A stretch of 64,000 nt of DNA from CALBPI01 sp039033995 (lineage in GTDB: Bacteria; Pseudomonadota; Gammaproteobacteria; Steroidobacterales; Woeseiaceae). Location: contig JBCCBP010000017.1 of NCBI GenBank assembly GCA_039033995.1, forward strand, positions 4,196 through 68,195. Reading direction: 5' to 3'. Below, piece by piece: positions 46,250 through 55,315 of this stretch; positions within the stretch are counted from its first letter, which is position 1, and each line of letters begins with the position of its first letter. The notes beneath the pieces were generated by a model. That model saw only the letters and a list, made by a program, of their open reading frames with translations. It made no database searches and was not told the origin of the DNA. Position numbers and translations under genes: made by a program.

Positions 46250-46933
46250 ATGAGACTATTACTGGTTGAAGACGACGAAACGCTCCGCGAGACACTGACG
46301 AATCAGCTTCTAGCAGAAGGGTACCGTGTTGAGTCGGCGGGCGATGGCGAAGAAGGTTTGTACTTCGCGCGCGAATACCCGATTGATCTTGCGATTATCG
46401 ATCTTGGCTTGCCGAAGAAGAACGGGCTGGATTTGATTAAGGAATTGCGCGGCGAAGGTTATACCTATCCGATCCTTATTCTGACGGCGCGCGATAACTG
46501 GCAGGACAAGGTGGATGGCCTGACTGCTGGCGCCGATGACTACGTCGCCAAGCCATTTCATTTTCCGGAAGTGTCTGCGCGCATCAACGCTTTGTTGCGC
46601 CGATCGGGTGGTTGGGCTTCATCGGAGCTCGATTGCGGTCCGATCAAGCTCGATACCGCGAAGCAAGTGCTGACGGTGAACGACGAAGCGGTCGAACTGA
46701 CCAGCTTCGAATACTCGCTGCTGGAACATCTGATGCTACGCGCCGGCGAAGTCATTTCGAAAACCGAATTGACCGAGCGGCTATATGACCAGGATTACGA
46801 GCGCGACAGCAACGTGATCGAAGTATTTGTCGGTCGTCTACGCAAGAAGCTCGATCCTGACAATTCTCTGAAGCCCATTGAGACGCTGCGCGGACGCGGT
46901 TACCGGTTTGCATTGCAGCGTGCCAGCGGTTAG
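46250..46933 (+). CDS. OmpR/PhoP-family response regulator
   Basis: A 227-residue DNA-binding response regulator. The receiver domain has the acidic pocket VEDDE, phospho-acceptor D51 in IIDLGLPKKNGLDL and K in AKPFHF. The C-terminal winged helix (VELTSFEYSLLEHLM, NVIEVFVGRLRKKLD, TLRGRGYRFAL) is of the OmpR type. Sequence and the neighbouring PepSY and kinase genes resemble PhoP. The target promoters are unknown. Confidence 0.92.
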   Translation: MRLLLVEDDETLRETLTNQLLAEGYRVESAGDGEEGLYFAREYPIDLAIIDLGLPKKNGLDLIKELRGEGYTYPILILTARDNWQDKVDGLTAGADDYVAKPFHFPEVSARINALLRRSGGWASSELDCGPIKLDTAKQVLTVNDEAVELTSFEYSLLEHLMLRAGEVISKTELTERLYDQDYERDSNVIEVFVGRLRKKLDPDNSLKPIETLRGRGYRFALQRASG

Positions 46934-46942
46934 CGCGCCGCG

Positions 46943-48298
46943 ATGAACTCGTTACGCTTGCGCTTGCTGGCGCTGACGAGTCTGTTAATGACGATCAGTT
47001 TTGCGGTACTCGGTGCCGCGATCGACCGTAGCTTTTCGGCTGCGCTCGAAGCTGCACACCGCGAGGTGCTCGAAAGTCAGGCGCTTGCGCTGCTGGCTGC
47101 AGCACAAGCGGAGGCCGATGAATTGGTCCTGCCGTTCGATATGCCGGAAGCGAAGCTGAATGCTCCGGATTCGGGGCTGTATGCGAAGATCCGCCGCGAA
47201 GACGGCAGCGTTCTGTGGCGATCCGGGTCTTCGATCGGCATTGACCTATTGCCGATTCTTGCGCTACCGCCGGTCGGCGGTCGTATCATGGCGCGTCAGA
47301 CTGCCGCGACCGGTGAGGAGCTCGATGTCCTCAATCTCGGTGTGGTCTGGGAGTTTGATGATGGCAGCGAGCGCTATTACGCGTTCAGCGTCGCAGAAAG
47401 TCGACGAGCGCTGGAGCAGCAAATGGCGAGCTTCCGAGGTCAGCTCTATCTCGCATTCGTCGTGATTGCCGTTTTTCTATTGATCACAGTCGCACTGCTT
47501 TTGTCGTGGTTGTTACGGCCATTGGGTCAGATCGAAGACGAAATCGAGGCGGTTGAGAGTGGCGATCGGCAACAACTCTCTGAGAATTACCCGAGCGAAC
47601 TGACCGGCGTCGCAAGAAATCTGAATGCCTTGCTGGTCAGTGAGCAAAAGCGCGTGACACGCTACCAACAGACCCTCGCCAATTTGGCACATAGTCTGAA
47701 GACGCCATTGGCTGCGGCTAAAAACCTACTGTCGAGTGAGCCGAGCCCTGCCGTCGAGAAAGAGCTGGACCGTATGCAGGATATTGTGCGCTACCAACTC
47801 GCGCGACCCGCGGCAGCGAGTGGCAGACTGGTCGGTCGCGGCAAAATTCGAGTCGAGCCAGAAATTATCGAGTTGCTTGACGGTCTCGATAAGGTCTATC
47901 GAGCCAAGCAGGTGAGTGCCGAATGTGCGATAGAGCCGGGGCTCGACTTTGCCGGTGATCGTGGCGACCTGATCGAGATGGTCGGTAACCTGTTGGACAA
48001 TGCGTATAAGTGGTGTGACCGACAGGTGATTGTGTCAGCGCGTCAGCGGCCTTTGGCGGATGATGCTGAGTGGCCGTCGATCGAGTTTGTGGTGGAAGAC
48101 GACGGACCGGGAATTCCTGCCGAGGCGGCTACGGAGGCACTGACGCGCGGCAAGCGTCTGGATGAGTCCACACCCGGCAGCGGTATTGGTCTGTCCGTCG
48201 TGTCCGAGTTAGCTACGTTGTATGGTGGGACGGTGTCGATTGGCGCCAGCGATACGCTGGGCGGTGTATCGATCCAACTTGAACTGCGCGCGAGCTAA
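46943..48298 (+). CDS. PhoQ-like sensor histidine kinase
   Basis: A 451-residue membrane sensor. Two transmembrane helices (residues about 7-27 and 171-193) bracket a periplasmic domain rich in acidic residues (EADELVLPFDMPEAK). HAMP-like sequence, the H-box ANLAHSLKTPLAAAKN with the phosphorylated histidine, and the ATPase boxes (NLLDNAYKWC, VEDDGPGIP, GSGIGLSVV) follow. The H-box lacks the common Glu after His (HSLKTP), as in PhoQ. It begins nine bases after the regulator gene. Confidence 0.9.
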   Translation: MNSLRLRLLALTSLLMTISFAVLGAAIDRSFSAALEAAHREVLESQALALLAAAQAEADELVLPFDMPEAKLNAPDSGLYAKIRREDGSVLWRSGSSIGIDLLPILALPPVGGRIMARQTAATGEELDVLNLGVVWEFDDGSERYYAFSVAESRRALEQQMASFRGQLYLAFVVIAVFLLITVALLLSWLLRPLGQIEDEIEAVESGDRQQLSENYPSELTGVARNLNALLVSEQKRVTRYQQTLANLAHSLKTPLAAAKNLLSSEPSPAVEKELDRMQDIVRYQLARPAAASGRLVGRGKIRVEPEIIELLDGLDKVYRAKQVSAECAIEPGLDFAGDRGDLIEMVGNLLDNAYKWCDRQVIVSARQRPLADDAEWPSIEFVVEDDGPGIPAEAATEALTRGKRLDESTPGSGIGLSVVSELATLYGGTVSIGASDTLGGVSIQLELRAS

Positions 48299-48348
48299 GC
48301 GCGGCTAGATCACGGCTGGCGAGTGCGCTGGCCGGTCTGCAATAATAG

Positions 48349-51300
48349 ATGGCTCGCATGACCGACTCTCCATCACAACCAGGCCCGGAGCAGTTGATGC
48401 TGCCGGAGGCGCGGCTATTGTCGCGTGGTCGCAGCATCGATCAGAAGCGCTTGCAGGCTTCTGCAGACCAACTGACGGCACGCTCTGCGTGGCAGCCGGA
48501 TCATACGCCCGAGGCGGAGTTACCGATCGAATCCCGGCGCGATGAGATCATCGCGGCATTGCGGTCACATCCGGTCTTGATCGTCGCGGGCGAAACAGGA
48601 TCCGGCAAGACCACGCAGCTGCCGCGCTATGCGCTCGCTGCCGGGTTTGGCAGGCGCGGACTGATCGGGCATACGCAACCCCGTCGCATTGCTGCAAGAT
48701 CGGTGGCGGAACGCATTGCGAGTCTGTGCGGTACGTCGTTGGGAGACGGCGTCGGTTATGCAGTACGCTTTGATGACAGAACGAGCGCCAACAGCCTGGT
48801 ACGCGTGATGACCGATGGCGTGCTGCTGGCGGAATTGGCGAAAGACAGACTGCTGTTGCGCTACGAGGTCATCATCATTGATGAGGCGCACGAGCGCAGT
48901 CTGAACATCGATTTCCTGCTCGGTATTTTGAAATCATTGCTGCCCAAGCGCCCCGATTTGAAAGTCATCATCACGTCGGCGACGATCGATCATCAACGTT
49001 TTTCGGCACATTTTGACGATGCGCCGGTCATCGAGGTGTCCGGCCGCGGATTCCCGGTCGAAGTGCGTTATGACGAGAAACCGACTTCCGAGGATTCAAT
49101 GGCGTTAGCCAAAGCGGTTGCGAGAGGTGTGCAGTCGATTGCGAACTCGCGTCTGCCCAGTGCTGCCGAAGACATACTGGTGTTCTTGCCGGGTGAACGT
49201 GAGATACGCGATGCCGAGCGTGTGCTGACCAAACAGCATCCCGCGTTTGACATTGTCCCGCTGTTTGGCCGTCTGTCGGATCAGCAACAAGGCGCCGTTT
49301 TTCGTCCGACGCAACAGCGACGTATTGTGCTGGCGACGAATGTGGCAGAGACCTCGCTGACAGTGCCGCGTATTGGTGCTGTCATCGATAGTGGTTTTGC
49401 GCGTATCAGTCGCTACTCGTCACGCAGTCGCGTGCAACGTTTACAACTTGAGCCCGTATCGCAGGCGAGCGCCAATCAGAGAGCCGGACGCTGTGGTCGG
49501 ATCGGTCCGGGTGTTTGCCTGCGTCTGTACGACGAGGCGGAATTCGAAGCACGCCCTGCCTACACGGACCCGGAGATTCGGCGTACCAACCTCGCCAGTG
49601 TCGTGTTGCAAATGGCGACGCTGCGCCTCGGCGAGGTTGAACAATTTCCATTTGTCGATGCACCAGATGCGGGTCAGGTGGATGACGCGCGACGATTGTT
49701 GTTTGAGCTTCAGGCGCTGAGTGAGGACGGACGCGTCACGCGCCGCGGTCGAGACATTGCGCGACTACCACTCGATCCGCGACTAGCGCGCATGCTACTG
49801 AACGCAGGGGAGGGTGTGAATGCAGCATGGCTGACGATTATCGTGGCAGGACTCGCGGTTCAGGATCCGCGGCAACGCCCAATGGAGCACGCTCGCGCTG
49901 CCGACGCCGCACACGCCAAGTTCACGGATCCGCAATCGGACTTTCTGAGTCATGTGCTGGTGTGGCAGTGGTTGGCAACGCAGCAGCACACGATGAAACG
50001 CAGCGCCTTTGATCGACATTGCGAAGGCCAGTTTCTATCGCCGCGAAGAATTCGCGAGTGGCGCGAAGTGGCTACGCAGATCGCACGTCAGTTGGGTGTG
50101 AACCTGCGTATCGATGGTATTGAACAGACGCCCGATGAAAAGGCCCGCGAGTGGTTGCATCTGCAAGTGCTGAGCGGATTGCTGTCTCATGTCGGCGCTT
50201 ATCGTGATGAAGGAGAATACGCGGGTGCCTACAACAAGCACTTTGTCATACATCCCTCGTCGACGCTGGCCGACAAGAAACCCCGCTGGATGATGGCACT
50301 TGAGATCGTGCAGACACGCAAGCGATACGCTCGCATCAATGCTGCGATCGATGTCGCCTGGCTCGCTCGATCCGGCAGTCACTTGTTGCAGTACGATTAT
50401 GAGCCACCTTATTGGAATGCGCGCCGTGGTCGCGTTGAAGCGAAACGCACAAGCTTACTGTTCGGCCTCGTGGTACGCGCCAATGAGCGAGTCAGCTACG
50501 CAGAGATTGATGCCGCTGCCGCGCGTGACGTATTTTTGCGGGACGCGTTAGCTGGCGACCGGCTCCGGCTTGGCGCACCATTCGTCGCACACAACGGAGT
50601 CGTTCGTGAAGAGGTCGCTTTACTGGCCGGTAAGCTGCGTCGTCCGGTCGAAGTGCGACAGTCAGCGTTGGCTGCGTGGTTTGGTGAGCGGTTGCCTGAG
50701 ACGATTGTCGATACAAAACGGTTGAAGCGTTGGCTCTCGAAAGACAGCACAGCGCGCAACGCGGCGCTGCAGCTGAGTGTTTCGGATCTGATCAGCGAGG
50801 CCGATGCCAGTGCCACCTCCGATTTGCCGACGACGTATCAAATCGGCGGCAACCGGCTCAAGATTCGCTACGCATTCGCACCCGCGGAGCAGCAAGATGG
50901 TGCTAGCCTGCAAGTACCGCAGGCGTTGCTGCGTTCATTGCGGCATGCTCAGGTAGATGCCAGCGTTCCGGCTTATCTGCAGCAGCGCGTTCAGATGCGA
51001 TTGCGCCGCTTGCCGAAGGCCGTTCGTAAACAGTTTCAGCCCTTGGCGCAGACCGCTGAGCGTCTCAGCATCCGCTTGATCGCGGAGCAGGAGCGCGGAC
51101 CACTCGACGAGCGACTGGCCCGCCTTGTGAAACGCGAATTTGATATCGACGCCCCGATGACCGATTGGGCGGCGCTGATCGAACCGGAACACCTGAAGCC
51201 GCGCATTGTTGTATTGGATAACGAGGGCAAAGTCGTGTCGGCGGATCGCGATCTGGTCGCGTTGCAGGAAACACTGGATCAGACACGGTCGCAGTCAGCA

Positions 51301-52194
51301 CCGGCAGCGGAAGCGCGGTCTTACCCCACCGGTCGCGAATGGGTGTTTGGCAAACTACCGACCGAAGTCGAACAACAAGTGGAGGGGGTTGCGTTACAAC
51401 AATTCGTTGCGTTGCAGCCTACTCAAAACGCGGTCACGGTAAACGAGTTTCTGGATCAGGCGGCTGCGCATCGATCGCATGCACAAGGCTTGCTGAGATT
51501 ATTGGGATATCGATTCGCGCAGCAACTAAAGGCGCTGCGTAAGTCGTTACTGGCTGAGCGGGAGATTGCGCTGTTATGGACCGCCTATGATGACAAGGCG
51601 GGCCAGGTTCTGGTGGATGACTATGCGCAGGCCACGCTGCAGGCAGCATTTTCCGTGGACAGCTGGATGATTCGTGACCGCGACGCATTTCAGCGTCTGG
51701 TAGAGGCCGACGCCGCTCAACTTATGCCTTATGGTGACGAGATTCGACAGGCATTGCTCGCGGCGTTGCAGGCAGCGGCGACCGTCCGTCAGGCGCTCGA
51801 CGCTGCGCCGCCACACATGGCCGAGGCGCACGATGATGTTGCTGCGCAGATAACGGCCCTGGTTTATCCGGGCTTTCTTTCTGTAACTCCGTTCGAGCGT
51901 TTGACCGACTTGCCGCGGTTTTTGCAGGCTGCCGCGCTGCGGCTCGAACGGTTTGCTTCCAATCCGGCTCGGGACCACAGCAATATGGCGATCATTCGCA
52001 GTCTGGAGAGTCGCGTCGCGGGTTTGAGAGATGTCAGCGTCGGACCGACGCAATCCGCCGCGCTGACCAAGTTCCGCTGGCGGATTGAAGAACTGCGTGT
52101 GTCGTTGTTCGCACAGTCGTTAGGTACGCGCGAAAAAGTCTCCGCCAAGCGCCTCGAGAAGCAATGGGACGAGATCATCAAGATGCGCGGTTGA
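48349..52194 (+). CDS. hrpA: ATP-dependent RNA helicase HrpA
   Basis: A 1281-residue DEAH-box helicase, close to the roughly 1300 residues of E. coli HrpA. Walker A is AGETGSGKTTQLP (about residue 80), the DEAH box is IIDEAHERS (about 176), and SAT and QRAGRCGR motifs follow. The HA2 and OB domains and the long C-terminal HrpA-specific region (DUF3418) are complete. HrpA rescues stalled or collided ribosomes. An ATG at 48358 is an alternative start three codons in. Confidence 0.96.
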   Translation: MARMTDSPSQPGPEQLMLPEARLLSRGRSIDQKRLQASADQLTARSAWQPDHTPEAELPIESRRDEIIAALRSHPVLIVAGETGSGKTTQLPRYALAAGFGRRGLIGHTQPRRIAARSVAERIASLCGTSLGDGVGYAVRFDDRTSANSLVRVMTDGVLLAELAKDRLLLRYEVIIIDEAHERSLNIDFLLGILKSLLPKRPDLKVIITSATIDHQRFSAHFDDAPVIEVSGRGFPVEVRYDEKPTSEDSMALAKAVARGVQSIANSRLPSAAEDILVFLPGEREIRDAERVLTKQHPAFDIVPLFGRLSDQQQGAVFRPTQQRRIVLATNVAETSLTVPRIGAVIDSGFARISRYSSRSRVQRLQLEPVSQASANQRAGRCGRIGPGVCLRLYDEAEFEARPAYTDPEIRRTNLASVVLQMATLRLGEVEQFPFVDAPDAGQVDDARRLLFELQALSEDGRVTRRGRDIARLPLDPRLARMLLNAGEGVNAAWLTIIVAGLAVQDPRQRPMEHARAADAAHAKFTDPQSDFLSHVLVWQWLATQQHTMKRSAFDRHCEGQFLSPRRIREWREVATQIARQLGVNLRIDGIEQTPDEKAREWLHLQVLSGLLSHVGAYRDEGEYAGAYNKHFVIHPSSTLADKKPRWMMALEIVQTRKRYARINAAIDVAWLARSGSHLLQYDYEPPYWNARRGRVEAKRTSLLFGLVVRANERVSYAEIDAAAARDVFLRDALAGDRLRLGAPFVAHNGVVREEVALLAGKLRRPVEVRQSALAAWFGERLPETIVDTKRLKRWLSKDSTARNAALQLSVSDLISEADASATSDLPTTYQIGGNRLKIRYAFAPAEQQDGASLQVPQALLRSLRHAQVDASVPAYLQQRVQMRLRRLPKAVRKQFQPLAQTAERLSIRLIAEQERGPLDERLARLVKREFDIDAPMTDWAALIEPEHLKPRIVVLDNEGKVVSADRDLVALQETLDQTRSQSAPAAEARSYPTGREWVFGKLPTEVEQQVEGVALQQFVALQPTQNAVTVNEFLDQAAAHRSHAQGLLRLLGYRFAQQLKALRKSLLAEREIALLWTAYDDKAGQVLVDDYAQATLQAAFSVDSWMIRDRDAFQRLVEADAAQLMPYGDEIRQALLAALQAAATVRQALDAAPPHMAEAHDDVAAQITALVYPGFLSVTPFERLTDLPRFLQAAALRLERFASNPARDHSNMAIIRSLESRVAGLRDVSVGPTQSAALTKFRWRIEELRVSLFAQSLGTREKVSAKRLEKQWDEIIKMRG

Positions 52195-52249
52195 CGTATT
52201 TGTCCGCGATGCCTGTGCGATAATGGCCGTCCAGTTTCAGGAGACGCCG

Positions 52250-52762
52250 TTGCAGCCTATTACGTTCATCAGCACCGGAGGGACCATCGACAAGGTCTAC
52301 TTCGATGCCGTATCAGAATTCGAGGTCGGCGAATCTGTTGTGCAACATATCTTGCGCGAGGCACTCGTCGGATTCGAGTGGCAACAAATCGAGTTAATGC
52401 GCAAAGACAGCCTGGAAATTACAGAAGCGGACCGAGCGCGAATCGCTGACACTATTCGTGAACATCCTGGGTCACGTTTTATCGTGACACACGGTACCGA
52501 TACGATGGCGGAGACGGCGGAGCGATTACGAGTCATCGACGGTAAGACCATTGTTCTGACCGGTGCGTTGACGCCGGCGCGTTTCAGAACGACCGACGCC
52601 GTATTCAATGTCGGTCTGGCGGTCGCAGCCGTTCAGGTCGCCGGCCCCGGTGTCTACATCGCCATGAGCGGGCAGGTTTTCAAGGCGGGCGACGTCCGCA
52701 AGAATCGCGACAAGCGTCGTTTTGAGTCCTTTTCTGAGGCGAATGCCGACTCCCCTCAATAG
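52250..52762 (+). CDS. short asparaginase-like protein, single N-terminal domain
   Basis: A 170-residue protein matching only the N-terminal domain of L-asparaginases. It has the nucleophile loop ISTGGTIDKVYF and the second active-site block VTHGTDTMAETAERL, and ends soon after GPGVYIAMSGQVF. The C-terminal domain that completes the active-site dimer in full enzymes is missing; stand-alone short forms exist in other gammaproteobacteria. The TTG at 52250 has AGGAGA five bases upstream; the ATG at 52223 has no ribosome site. It follows hrpA by 55 bases. Confidence 0.82.
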   Translation: MQPITFISTGGTIDKVYFDAVSEFEVGESVVQHILREALVGFEWQQIELMRKDSLEITEADRARIADTIREHPGSRFIVTHGTDTMAETAERLRVIDGKTIVLTGALTPARFRTTDAVFNVGLAVAAVQVAGPGVYIAMSGQVFKAGDVRKNRDKRRFESFSEANADSPQ

Positions 52763-52778
52763 ACCGAAGGAATTTGTT

Positions 52779-53717
52779 ATGCGATATCTATCGATGCGTC
52801 TACGCGTTTTTGTTCTGGCGGGTCTCGGCTTGTCACTCAATGGCTGGGCGGACAACCACGACGAAGAACACGCTGCGCCGGATCCGATGGCAGACGTGAA
52901 AATTGAAGCCATCGACGTACGCGATGGCATTTACATGTTATCGGGGCGTGGTGGCAACATCGGCCTCGCCACGGGGCCGGAAGCGACGTTCATTGTCGAC
53001 GATCAGTTTGCCCCATTGACTGAGCGCATCATTGCGGCGATTGCTGAACTAACTGACCGCCCGGTCGATTACGTGCTGAATACTCATTGGCATTTCGATC
53101 ATACCGGCGGCAATGAAAACCTCGGCAAGCAGGGCGCATTGATCATCGCGCACGACAACGTACGTACGCGAATGGCAGCGGGTCAGTATGTCAAAGCGTT
53201 CGATATGCAGATCGAACCGGCACCGCGCGTGGCTTTGCCGGTTGTTACCTTTGACAACACGCTGACGCTACACGTCAACGACGCAACGATTCGTGGTATC
53301 CATGTGCATCACGCGCACACCGACGGTGATACGCTCGTGCACTTCGTCGAGTCGAATGTCATGCACCTTGGTGACACTTACTTCAATGGCCTGTACCCGT
53401 TCATCGATCTGGAAAGCGGTGGTAGTGTCAACGGTATGATCCAGTCCGCGGATAAAGTGCTCGGCATGATCGATGGCGAGACTCTGATCATTCCGGGCCA
53501 TGGTCCACTGTCGAATGCGAAGGAACTGGCAGCGTATCGCGATACGTTGGTCGGCATTCGTGACGCCGTCGCCAGCATGATGGCAGAGGGCAAGACACTC
53601 GATGTGATCGTGGCAGCCAAGCCATCAGCGCCGTTTGACGCAACAGCCAACCGGTTCGGTTTCTTGACACCGGATCAATTCGTAACGACTGTGTATCGTT
53701 CGTTGCAGGCGGAGTAG
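52779..53717 (+). CDS. exported metallo-beta-lactamase-fold hydrolase
   Basis: A 312-residue periplasmic protein with a signal peptide (LRVFVLAGLGLSLNGWA). The zinc motif is THWHFDHTGG (H103, H105, D107, H108), followed by metal ligands in HHAHTDGDTLVHF, MHLGDTYFNG and IIPGHGPLS. The arrangement is of the SoxH/quinoprotein-relay type rather than a true antibiotic hydrolase. The ATG at 52779 has GAAGG eight bases upstream; the gene starts 16 bases after the asparaginase-like gene. The substrate is unknown. Confidence 0.88.
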   Translation: MRYLSMRLRVFVLAGLGLSLNGWADNHDEEHAAPDPMADVKIEAIDVRDGIYMLSGRGGNIGLATGPEATFIVDDQFAPLTERIIAAIAELTDRPVDYVLNTHWHFDHTGGNENLGKQGALIIAHDNVRTRMAAGQYVKAFDMQIEPAPRVALPVVTFDNTLTLHVNDATIRGIHVHHAHTDGDTLVHFVESNVMHLGDTYFNGLYPFIDLESGGSVNGMIQSADKVLGMIDGETLIIPGHGPLSNAKELAAYRDTLVGIRDAVASMMAEGKTLDVIVAAKPSAPFDATANRFGFLTPDQFVTTVYRSLQAE

Positions 53718-53734
53718 CAAACGCCGACTCGAAC

Positions 53735-53764
53735 AAAAAAAGGCCGGGGATGCCGGCCTTTTTT
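53735..53764. terminator. bidirectional intrinsic terminator
   Basis: AAAAAAAGGCCGG, a five-base loop (GGATG), then CCGGCCTTTTTT. The GC-rich six-pair stem flanked by A and T runs can stop transcription from both sides, serving the plus-strand hydrolase and the convergent minus-strand aldehyde dehydrogenase. Confidence 0.92.
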
Positions 53765-53785
53765 GTCGCGGGTCGAACTTTGTTA

Positions 53786-55306
53786 TCAAAGATCGAAATT
53801 GATGCCTTGCGCCAGTGGCAAGTCTTTGCCCCAGTTGATCGTGTTGGTCTGGCGACGCATATAGGCCTGCCAGGCGTCTGATCCCGCCTCACGACCGCCG
53901 CCGGTTTCTTTCTCGCCGCCGAACGCGCCGCCAATCTCGGCACCGGATGTGCCGATATTGACATTGGCGATTCCACAATCAGATCCGCTAGCCGCGAGAA
54001 ATTGCTCAGCGTGTTGCAGGTTGTCGGTGAAAATGGCGGATGACAAACCCTGACGGACATCATTCTGCATGCGAATGGCGTCGTTCAGATCATCGAACCC
54101 AATGACGTAAAGCAGCGGCGCAAAGGTCTCGTCCTGCACGATTTGCCAACCGTTCTCAGCCGTTGCAATCGCCGGTTGCACGAAATGTCCGGGACCGTCG
54201 ATACGGCTACCACCGGTCACTAACGTGCCACCTACCTGTTGCACTGCTGCGACCGCTTGTTCGAAACGCTGTACAGACGACTCATCGATCAGTGGGCCCA
54301 TCAAGGTATTGCTATCCAGTGGGTCGCCGATACGAACCTGGCTGTAGGCGTTCTTGAGTGTGTCGAGCAGCTCGTCGCGACGGCTGTTATGCACGAAGAC
54401 ACGACGTGTCGTGGTGCAACGTTGACCGGCGGTACCGACCGCGCCAAAAACGATAGCGGGTACGGCGAGATCCATGTTGGCGTGTTCATCGACGATCAAC
54501 GCGTTGTTGCCACCGAGCTCCAGTAGCGAGCGACCCATGCGGTTGGCAACGCGTGCGCCAACCTGGTTGCCGACTTCGCAAGAGCCGGTGAACGACATCA
54601 GGTGCACCCGCTTGTCGTCCACGAATTGGTTCGCAAGGTCGGTGCCGGCATCGTTAAACAGGTGGAATATCGGCGGCAGATCGAGACTGGCAATTGCTTC
54701 CGCGCAAATCTTCTGCACGGCCACGCCGCATAGCGGCGTTTTGGGTGAGGGTTTCCAAACACAGATGTTGCCAGCGATAGCGGCGATCAGCGCATTCCAG
54801 GACCAAACGGCAACCGGGAAGTTGAACGCCGAGATAATGCCAACGACCCCTAACGGATGCCATTGTTCATACATCCGGTGTAATGGTCGTTCGGAGTGCA
54901 TGGTTTTGCCATACATCATGCGTGACTGACCGACAGCGAAGTCGGCGATGTCGATCATCTCCTGCACCTCGCCATCACCCTCGGCCTTGATCTTGCCCAT
55001 CTCTAGCGTGACGAGACTGCCCAGTGCGTCTTTGTTGTCGCGCAGCGCTTCACCGATCACGCGTACCGCTTCGCCGCGCTGCGGTGCCGGCAGCATTCGC
55101 CAGTCAGCAAACGCTGCTGTTGCGGCTTCGATGACTTGATCGTATTCCGCCTGAGTGCTCGCGCGTACGCTTGCGATCAAATCGCCTGTGGCTGGGTTGA
55201 TCGATTCGATCAGCGGTGCGCTGCTGTTATCGATCGCTTGGGCACCGACGAAGGTGCCTGGATTGACGTCGGTGAGACCGAGTCGCTTCAAAATTTCCTG
55301 GCTCAT
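53786..55306 (-). CDS. ALDH7-family aldehyde dehydrogenase, likely aminoadipate semialdehyde dehydrogenase
   Basis: A 506-residue NAD-dependent enzyme of the antiquitin/AmaB group. The catalytic cysteine is C297 in GTAGQRCTTTRRVFVH and the general base is E263 in LLELGGNNALI. FTGSCEVGNQVG is the glycine-rich NAD block. ALDH7 enzymes oxidise 2-aminoadipate 6-semialdehyde in lysine breakdown; the neighbouring saccharopine-dehydrogenase-family gene, nine bases upstream on the same strand, fits that. Betaine or other aldehydes remain possible. Confidence 0.9.
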   Translation of the reverse strand: MSQEILKRLGLTDVNPGTFVGAQAIDNSSAPLIESINPATGDLIASVRASTQAEYDQVIEAATAAFADWRMLPAPQRGEAVRVIGEALRDNKDALGSLVTLEMGKIKAEGDGEVQEMIDIADFAVGQSRMMYGKTMHSERPLHRMYEQWHPLGVVGIISAFNFPVAVWSWNALIAAIAGNICVWKPSPKTPLCGVAVQKICAEAIASLDLPPIFHLFNDAGTDLANQFVDDKRVHLMSFTGSCEVGNQVGARVANRMGRSLLELGGNNALIVDEHANMDLAVPAIVFGAVGTAGQRCTTTRRVFVHNSRRDELLDTLKNAYSQVRIGDPLDSNTLMGPLIDESSVQRFEQAVAAVQQVGGTLVTGGSRIDGPGHFVQPAIATAENGWQIVQDETFAPLLYVIGFDDLNDAIRMQNDVRQGLSSAIFTDNLQHAEQFLAASGSDCGIANVNIGTSGAEIGGAFGGEKETGGGREAGSDAWQAYMRRQTNTINWGKDLPLAQGINFDL

Positions 55307-55315
55307 ACTGTGCTC

